From assembly GCA_029937655.1 (NCBI GenBank), contig JAPYPK010000054.1, positions 1 to 10,230 on the forward strand: 10,230 nucleotides of DNA, written 5' to 3'. This document shows positions 5,014 to 10,230 of this stretch, in pieces. The stretch is from Nitrospinaceae bacterium. GTDB lineage: Bacteria > Nitrospinota > Nitrospinia > Nitrospinales > VA-1. Each line of letters starts with the position of its first letter. Positions within the stretch are counted from its first letter, which is position 1. Below the pieces are notes generated by a model, which saw only the letters and a program-made list of their open reading frames with translations, did no database searches and was not told the DNA's origin. Both the position numbers and the translations under genes were made by a program.

Positions 5014-5493
5014 ATGCCAGTTTTTATAAATAATGAGCAAAAAGAGCATTCTATCGACTGCGTGTTACTCGAAAACCAGGGGGAGAGTATTTTGCTAGTT
5101 TTGGGATGCGAAAACCAAGAACTCAGTGTTCTCTTAGCTGATGATAGGAAAATACGCACACTCAACAAACAATATCGAGGACAAGATCGAGTGACGGATG
5201 TACTTTCTTTTTCTCAAAATGATGAAGAGGAAGAAAGTAAGCCGAGTTATCACCTAATGGGGGACGTAGTAATATCTGCAGTTACGGCTAAAAGGCAGGC
5301 CGCTGAGCATGGATTAACTTTAGAAGAAGAAATCGTGCTTTTACTCATTCACGGAATTCTTCATCTTCTCGGGTTCGACCATGAACGATCTAACGAAGAG
5401 GCATGCCACATGAAGCAAAAGACTCGAGAGCTATTTGACTGGATATTCCCCAACAAGAAACCAGAAGGATCATGTAGTTTGTATTCAGATTAA
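5014..5493 (+). CDS. ybeY: Endoribonuclease YbeY (16S rRNA maturation, zinc-dependent)
   Basis: A 159-residue metalloprotein involved in 16S rRNA 3'-end processing and 70S ribosome quality control. The zinc site is complete: H113-G-I-L-H117-L-L-G-F-D-H123, one residue offset from E. coli H114/H118/H124. The upstream family signature LNKQYRGQDRVTDVLSFS is also present. I chose ATG 5014 (MPVFIN) over the adjacent in-frame TTG 5011, which adds one residue. There is no strong Shine-Dalgarno; a four-codon frame, ATG 5003 to TGA 5012-5014, overlaps the start as TGATG. It follows phoH, its usual partner, and precedes the HIT gene by 17 bp, consistent with one transcript. Confidence 0.96.
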   Translation: MPVFINNEQKEHSIDCVLLENQGESILLVLGCENQELSVLLADDRKIRTLNKQYRGQDRVTDVLSFSQNDEEEESKPSYHLMGDVVISAVTAKRQAAEHGLTLEEEIVLLLIHGILHLLGFDHERSNEEACHMKQKTRELFDWIFPNKKPEGSCSLYSD

Positions 5494-5510
5494 CAGTAGG
5501 CTTTTAACTT

Positions 5511-5999
5511 ATGAAAAAAATATGGGCGCCCTGGCGCATGGAATACATTACCCAAGATAAATCAGATGAATGTATTTTCTGTTCCCTTCCAAAAACTGAA
5601 GACGATAAAAAAAATTTTATACTTTTTAGAGGGGAGTATTGTTTTGTCATCATGAATATTTTCCCATACAACAACGGACACCTTATGGTATCGCCATACC
5701 GTCATTTAGCCTGTCTTACAAAACTTGACAGCAACGAATCTTTAGAAATCACTGAACTCACAAAAAACTGTATTCAAATTCTTCGTGATTCAAACACCCC
5801 TGATGGTTTTAATGTGGGGTTCAATTTAGGGAAAAGTGCTGGAGCAGGATACGACGAACATATTCACAATCATATCGTTCCAAGGTGGACGGGAGACACT
5901 AATTTTATGCCAGTAATCGCAGAGACCAGAGTTATCCCGGAACATTTGCAAAAAACTTATGAGGGGTTAGTTCCTAGTTTTAAAAAAATTGGTCTTTAA
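5511..5999 (+). CDS. HIT-family protein, Ap4A phosphorylase-like
   Basis: A 162-residue histidine-triad nucleotide hydrolase/transferase. The triad is H117-I-H119-N-H121-I-V, with H119 the expected nucleophile. It is followed by PRWTGDTNFMPV, which together with the opening WAPWRMEYI marks the subgroup related to mycobacterial Rv2613c (diadenosine tetraphosphate phosphorylase). C21-x2-C24 near the N-terminus is the usual zinc-binding CxxC of this group. The likely role is breakdown of dinucleoside polyphosphates such as Ap4A in the cytoplasm; other AMP-linked substrates are possible. Start ATG 5511 has a weak AGTAGG upstream. The stop codon lies 10 bp before the mutS ATG. Confidence 0.93.
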   Translation: MKKIWAPWRMEYITQDKSDECIFCSLPKTEDDKKNFILFRGEYCFVIMNIFPYNNGHLMVSPYRHLACLTKLDSNESLEITELTKNCIQILRDSNTPDGFNVGFNLGKSAGAGYDEHIHNHIVPRWTGDTNFMPVIAETRVIPEHLQKTYEGLVPSFKKIGL

Positions 6000-6009
6000 T
6001 TTATTTCTC

Positions 6010-8676
6010 ATGAATAACGTCACTCAAAGCATTATAAAATTAGAGGAAGAAACTCCAATGATGCAGCAGTATATAACCATCAAGAAGGAGTATCCGGATT
6101 CTATTCTTTTTTTCCGCATGGGAGATTTCTATGAAATGTTTAATGAAGATGCCAAGATTGCTTCGCGTGTTTTAGAAATTGCTCTTACCTCTAGAAATAA
6201 AAATAAAACCAATCCAACCCCCATGTGTGGCATTCCTCATCATTCCTCCAAATCTTATATCGCCAAGCTCATCAAATCGGGTAAAAAAGTCGCTATTTGT
6301 GAACAAACAGAAGACCCAAAATTCACAAAGGGTTTAGTAAAGCGCGAGGTGGTAAGGGTGGTAACACCCGGGACGATCCTGGATGACAATCTACTCGACC
6401 CAAAACAAAATCATTTTCTCATTTCACTCCATTCAAATACTAAAGGATGGGGGTTTGCAGCTCTAGATATAACAACTGGACTCTTTAAGGTAACAGAGTT
6501 TTACGGTGATAATAGAGTGTCATTATTAAAAGATGAGATAGAAAAATTCAATCCTAAAGAAATTATCATATCTGAAAATTTAGTTGATAAATTTAATAAA
6601 CCAAAATGGTTAGAAGACCGAGAGAGTAGTTTACAACCTTGTGAAGAATCGACTTTTTTATACAAAGACTCCTACCGCCTATTAATTGAACATTTTAAAA
6701 CAGGTTCCCTCGAGGGATTCGGCTGCGAAAACATGAAACTTGCCATTTCTTCCGCTGGAGCTCTTATTCAGTACCTATATAAAACACAAAAGTCTACTCT
6801 TGAACACATCAGCGCGATCAGTGTTTTTAATATTCATAATTATGTGCTCATGGACCAAGCGACCATAAGGAGTTTAGAACTAGTAGAGTCAAGTGAAGGA
6901 GGTCGAAAAAATTCTTTATTAGACTTACTTGATTCCTCACAAACAGCTATGGGAGCTCGATGCATTAGAGAATGGATTCTAAAGCCCAATATTGACATCC
7001 ATTTAATCAAAGAAAGACTTGATCAAGTAGATTTTTTTAAAAATGATTTGTTATTGAGACAAGCTATTCGAGATCAACTCAAATCAATACATGATTTGGA
7101 AAGGCTGATTGGGCGTATTTCTCTTTCTATTTGTAACGCACGCGACATGATTGCGCTCAAACTTTCACTTTCAACTCTACCTCACCTATTAAAACTTTTA
7201 AACCAAAGTAAGAATACTTCTTTAAATACGTTTAAATCTAAATGGGATAACCTTAAAAGTGTACACGAACTTATTGAAAAAAAAATAATCGATGACCCAC
7301 CCTTTAGCCTTAAAGAAGGAAACTGTATTAAAAGTGGATGTGACCCAGAATTAGATCGACTTAAAGCAATCGCACGTGATGGGAAAAACTGGATTGCTCA
7401 ACTAGAGGCAAAAGAAAAAGAGCGCACAGGTATCTCGTTTTTAAAAGTAGGGTTCAATAAAATTTATGGGTACTATATTGAAATAACCAAAAAAAACCTA
7501 GATCGCATCCCAGAAGACTACATCCGCAAACAGTCACTTGTTAACGCAGAGCGTTTTATTTCCCCGGAACTAAAGGAATATGAAGTAGAGATCACCGGGG
7601 CTCAAGAAAAAGCAATAGAACTGGAACACAAAATTTTTCAACAGACCCGCGAGGAAGTAGCAACCCATGGATTCAAAATTCAAAAAATGGCGCTTATTAT
7701 CGCCGACCTTGATGCAATAACGTCCCTCGCCGAAATTGCTCATAACTATAACTACTCAAAACCAGAAATCTCTGAAGGAACCGAGCTTACTATTAAAAAT
7801 GGTCGACATCCACTCATAGAACGCATCATTCCTGAAAATCAATTTATTGCCAATGATACTCGACTCAATAGTACAGATGATCAAATAATGATTATCACCG
7901 GCCCCAACATGGCTGGCAAGTCCACATATCTTCGACAAGTATCATTAATAACGCTAATGGCACAGATTGGAAGTTTCATACCCGCTGATTCAGCTCATAT
8001 AAGTATCGTTGATAGAATATTCTCCCGTGTAGGGGCTCAAGATCACCTTCAAAAAGGTATGTCTACGTTCATGGTAGAAATGAATGAAACCGCTAATATT
8101 TTAAATAATGCTACAGATAGAAGCCTTATTATTCTTGATGAAATTGGTAGAGGCACTAGCACTTTTGATGGTATCAGCATCGCATGGTCTATCGTTGAAT
8201 ACTTGCATGGTGACAGCGCGAAAGGAGGTGGACCTAAAACTTTATTCGCCACCCACTATCACGAGCTCACCGATTTAGCTTTAGTTTTAAAAGGAGTAAA
8301 GAACTTTAACGTACAAGTAAAGGAATGGAATGAGGAAATAATTTTTCTACGAAAAATCATTGAGGGGGGAGCTGATAAAAGCTACGGGATACAAGTCGCA
8401 AGATTAGCTGGTCTACCAGAAAAAGTACTGACCCGTGCTCGCGAGGTTTTATTCAATCTGGAAAAGAGTGAATTTGACGACGTCGGAGTCCCAAAAATAG
8501 CTCACTCGGAAGAAGAACCAATCAAACCTCAAGCTAAGCAACTCGGTCTATTTTTAGAAACAGCTCATCCTGCGATTAAACAACTAGAATCTATCGACCC
8601 GGACAATCTATCTCCAAGGCAAGCCATGGAAACATTATACAGCCTTAAAAACCTTATAAATAAAACTCAAAAATGA
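6010..8676 (+). CDS. mutS: DNA mismatch repair protein MutS
   Basis: An 888-residue MutS, near the usual 850-880. Domain I has the mismatch-probing Phe-x-Glu (F40, E42 in GDFYEMF). The connector, lever and clamp domains follow. The ABC ATPase has Walker A GPNMAGKST at 631-639, then Walker B LIILDEIGRGTSTFDG and the FATHYHEL His loop. Near the C-terminus QLGLF (844-848) is a beta-clamp-binding motif, followed by a tetramerisation-type tail (SPRQAMETLYSLK). ATG 6010 is chosen because the protein then begins about ten residues before the conserved ETPMMQQY, as in E. coli; a TTG at 5989 inside the HIT gene is possible but unlikely. No Shine-Dalgarno is visible. It overlaps the epimerase start by 4 bases (ATGA). 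No mutL is in the window. Confidence 0.99.
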   Translation: MNNVTQSIIKLEEETPMMQQYITIKKEYPDSILFFRMGDFYEMFNEDAKIASRVLEIALTSRNKNKTNPTPMCGIPHHSSKSYIAKLIKSGKKVAICEQTEDPKFTKGLVKREVVRVVTPGTILDDNLLDPKQNHFLISLHSNTKGWGFAALDITTGLFKVTEFYGDNRVSLLKDEIEKFNPKEIIISENLVDKFNKPKWLEDRESSLQPCEESTFLYKDSYRLLIEHFKTGSLEGFGCENMKLAISSAGALIQYLYKTQKSTLEHISAISVFNIHNYVLMDQATIRSLELVESSEGGRKNSLLDLLDSSQTAMGARCIREWILKPNIDIHLIKERLDQVDFFKNDLLLRQAIRDQLKSIHDLERLIGRISLSICNARDMIALKLSLSTLPHLLKLLNQSKNTSLNTFKSKWDNLKSVHELIEKKIIDDPPFSLKEGNCIKSGCDPELDRLKAIARDGKNWIAQLEAKEKERTGISFLKVGFNKIYGYYIEITKKNLDRIPEDYIRKQSLVNAERFISPELKEYEVEITGAQEKAIELEHKIFQQTREEVATHGFKIQKMALIIADLDAITSLAEIAHNYNYSKPEISEGTELTIKNGRHPLIERIIPENQFIANDTRLNSTDDQIMIITGPNMAGKSTYLRQVSLITLMAQIGSFIPADSAHISIVDRIFSRVGAQDHLQKGMSTFMVEMNETANILNNATDRSLIILDEIGRGTSTFDGISIAWSIVEYLHGDSAKGGGPKTLFATHYHELTDLALVLKGVKNFNVQVKEWNEEIIFLRKIIEGGADKSYGIQVARLAGLPEKVLTRAREVLFNLEKSEFDDVGVPKIAHSEEEPIKPQAKQLGLFLETAHPAIKQLESIDPDNLSPRQAMETLYSLKNLINKTQK

Positions 8677-9596
8677 ATATACTTGTAACCGGTGGGGCAG
8701 GGTTTATTGGGTCACATATTGTCGATGCATATATTGAGAATCATCACAACGTAGTAGTTATTGATGACATGTCAAAAGGCCGAAAAGAATTTATAAACCC
8801 AAAAGCTACCTTTCATCAAATATCAATTTCTGACCCGCGGCTTGCTAATATCATTCAGAAAGAACGTATTGAAGTTATCAATCACCATGCCGCTCAAATT
8901 TCAGTAAGTGATTCAGTTAAAAATCCAATAAAAGACGCAGAATCAAACATCATTGGCACTTTACAGCTCTTGCAAAACGCCGTAAAATGTGGCGTTGACA
9001 AGTTTATATTTGCGTCAACAGGGGGAGCTATTTATGGAGAGCAGGATTATTTCCCTGCAAGGGAAAATCATCCCCAAAAACCGACTAGCCCATATGGACT
9101 TTCGAAGTTATGCGTAGAAGGGTATCTCAGATTTTATAAAGAGCAATACGGACTTAAGTCTATAATTTTTCGCTATGGCAATGTTTTTGGTCCTCGCCAA
9201 AACCCTAATGGAGAAGCTGGAGTTGTAGCAATTTTTTATAATCGGTTATTAAATGCACAAGCACCGATAATTAACGGTGATGGAGAACAAACAAGAGATT
9301 ATATTTTTGTAAGAGACATTACACACGCTAATTTATTAGCCTTAAATCTAGAGGGTTCAGACACATTCAATGTTGGGACGGGCCAAGAAACATCGGTTAA
9401 TGAATTAACTCATTTAATATTAGAGGTAGCAGAATCTGATATCGAAGTTCAAACCTCGAAAAAAAATAATTTTGAGCAACGTAGAAGTTGTATCGATTAT
9501 AAAAAAATACAGGACTCTCTTAACTGGTCACCTAAAGTTTCATTAAAAGAAGGGCTCTCTGAAACTTTTATTTTTTTTAAAAAAAATGGCATCTAA
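8673..9596 (+). CDS. NAD-dependent sugar-nucleotide epimerase/dehydratase (GalE-like extended SDR)
   Basis: A 307-residue extended short-chain dehydrogenase/reductase. The NAD-binding glycine motif TGGAGFIGSH is at residues 6-15, an acidic VIDDMS follows at the end of the second strand, and the catalytic residues are S115/T116 and Y141-x3-K145 (SPYGLSKLCVE). Downstream RYGNVFGPRQ and DYIFVRD are typical of UDP-glucose 4-epimerase and related enzymes. The expected role is interconversion of UDP-sugars for lipopolysaccharide or other glycans; the exact substrate is not deducible. The ATG overlaps the mutS stop (ATGA), so translation is coupled. The last codons run through a T8A8 tract and overlap the next gene by 11 bp. 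The family is certain, substrate specificity is not. Confidence 0.95.
   Translation: MNILVTGGAGFIGSHIVDAYIENHHNVVVIDDMSKGRKEFINPKATFHQISISDPRLANIIQKERIEVINHHAAQISVSDSVKNPIKDAESNIIGTLQLLQNAVKCGVDKFIFASTGGAIYGEQDYFPARENHPQKPTSPYGLSKLCVEGYLRFYKEQYGLKSIIFRYGNVFGPRQNPNGEAGVVAIFYNRLLNAQAPIINGDGEQTRDYIFVRDITHANLLALNLEGSDTFNVGTGQETSVNELTHLILEVAESDIEVQTSKKNNFEQRRSCIDYKKIQDSLNWSPKVSLKEGLSETFIFFKKNGI
9571..9586. repeat. Perfect T8A8 palindrome at the epimerase/DUF4390 junction
   Basis: Eight T (9571-9578) are followed directly by eight A (9579-9586). The tract codes for the last Phe and Lys residues of the epimerase, and its final A is the first base of the next gene's ATG. Such homopolymer runs are prone to slippage and to sequencing indels, so the exact C-terminus of the epimerase should be treated with some caution. 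Confidence 0.8.
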
Positions 9597-10230
9597 ACTC
9601 AAAGGCTTGGCTTCATTGTTAGTCATGACAGTTTTGCTTCACATGAGTGAGTTGATAGTAGAAGCTGCACCCTCTCTCGTAAATATTGGTGTAGGAACAA
9701 ATGGAAAAACAGTCGTGATAAACGCACGATTGGTCGAAGGATTCACTGACGATATTGAAGATGCCGTCGAGGATGGAATCCCCATAACTTTTACATTCGA
9801 GGCTGAACTCCGACAGGCAAACACTTTATGGAACGATACCCTAATAAGCAGCAACACAATCAAGCACGTAATGAAATATGACTCGTTAAAGCGTGTGTAC
9901 CGATTCACAGAACTCGGGAAAGGTGTTAAGCGAAAGATATCAACTCGTAACAAACAAAAGTCTCAAAAATTGATGCTCACATTAAGTAACATACCCATAG
10001 CTTCTACCAGGCGATTAGATTTTAACGAAAAATATTATATTCGCATTAAAGCAAACCTAGAAACGGATAGTTTTTGGTTCCCCTTCAACGAACTTCTCTT
10101 CTTTCTTCCATTCAATAATTTCAACTCCGCATGGGCAGAGTCGTCCCCACTTTCAATTGATCCCAATATAGACGCTACAACAACTGCAAAAAATAATAAA
10201 GTGAGAAAAAAAAATAAAAGAAATCTTAAG
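9586..10230 (+). CDS. DUF4390-like exported protein, 3'-truncated
   Basis: An open frame of 215 codons from ATG 9586 to the window edge without a stop, so the C-terminus is missing. Residues 1-28 look like a signal peptide or signal anchor: a basic start (MASKLKG), a hydrophobic core (LASLLVMTVLLHM) and a possible cleavage at VEA-AP. The mature part has the pattern I associate with DUF4390: an opening strand pair, GIPITFTFEAELRQ, a W-N-D segment, MKYDSLKRVYRF, then YYIRIKANLETD and a hydrophobic Phe/Pro-rich stretch with FNSAW. The visible end is Lys/Asn-rich. Family function is unknown; in other genomes it often lies beside a membrane histidine kinase, which would be expected just past the edge. 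It overlaps the epimerase by 11 bp with no Shine-Dalgarno. Confidence 0.78.
   Translation, partial: MASKLKGLASLLVMTVLLHMSELIVEAAPSLVNIGVGTNGKTVVINARLVEGFTDDIEDAVEDGIPITFTFEAELRQANTLWNDTLISSNTIKHVMKYDSLKRVYRFTELGKGVKRKISTRNKQKSQKLMLTLSNIPIASTRRLDFNEKYYIRIKANLETDSFWFPFNELLFFLPFNNFNSAWAESSPLSIDPNIDATTTAKNNKVRKKNKRNLK

Noticed and set aside
5989..6009. TTG at 5989 as the mutS start
   Set aside because: It lies inside the HIT coding region and adds residues without family support. ATG 6010 gives a family-like N-terminus before ETPMMQQY.
9639..9953. 104-codon open frame on the - strand
   Set aside because: It lies entirely opposite the DUF4390-like + strand gene, which has a signal peptide, family-like patterning and overlap coupling to the epimerase. 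The - strand translation shows no recognisable domain.

Overview
The window is AT-rich and densely coded. Every identifiable gene is on the + strand, and no gap between genes exceeds about 120 bases. It contains 12 complete genes or strong gene calls (one of unknown function) plus two genes cut by the window edges. No RNA gene, CRISPR array, insertion sequence or other sign of recent mobility was seen. The gene content points to a Gram-negative bacterium: there are two exported or anchored proteins, and the last gene is of the DUF4390 type. The first operon ends with a 2-oxoacid:ferredoxin oxidoreductase in the order beta - gamma - small 2x[4Fe-4S] subunit. That order matches the five-subunit forDABGE enzymes of reverse-TCA-cycle autotrophs such as Hydrogenobacter, which have relatives in Nitrospina and Nitrospira. 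A Nitrospinota-like marine bacterium is my best guess; this is inference from gene content and not a database match.

Layout. (1) Bases 1-1570 hold the end of the oxidoreductase operon: truncated beta subunit, gamma subunit and a small ferredoxin-like subunit. It closes with a strong intrinsic terminator at about 1594-1631. (2) Bases 1671-2625 hold ndk (nucleoside diphosphate kinase) and an unrecognised secreted or anchored protein. (3) Bases 2622-3911 hold a promoter and a likely three-gene operon: an FmdB-type zinc ribbon protein, a 6-pyruvoyl-tetrahydropterin synthase-family enzyme and folE (GTP cyclohydrolase I). The last two genes overlap and catalyse consecutive steps from GTP to a tetrahydropterin. 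(4) Bases 3949-4020 hold a consensus sigma-70 promoter, TTGACA - 18 bp - TATAAT. A near-perfect palindrome covers its -35 box and a 9-bp inverted repeat brackets it. (5) Bases 4028-10230 hold a tightly packed run read from that promoter: phoH, ybeY, a HIT-family Ap4A-phosphorylase-like gene, mutS, a GalE-like sugar-nucleotide epimerase and a DUF4390 gene that runs off the right edge.

How the genes fit together. Block 1 is central carbon metabolism: reductive or oxidative 2-oxoacid chemistry coupled to ferredoxin. Block 3 is pterin synthesis. Block 5 groups RNA quality control and ribosome maturation (PhoH/YbeY), nucleotide signalling or detoxification (HIT), mismatch repair (MutS) and envelope-related functions (epimerase, DUF4390). 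Most of the window is well-known housekeeping biology. I did not find a convincing undescribed defence or mobile system. The items most worth a second look are the nested symmetry around the phoH promoter, the tetrahydrobiopterin-type active-site spacing of the PTPS protein next to folE, and the unrecognised exported protein.
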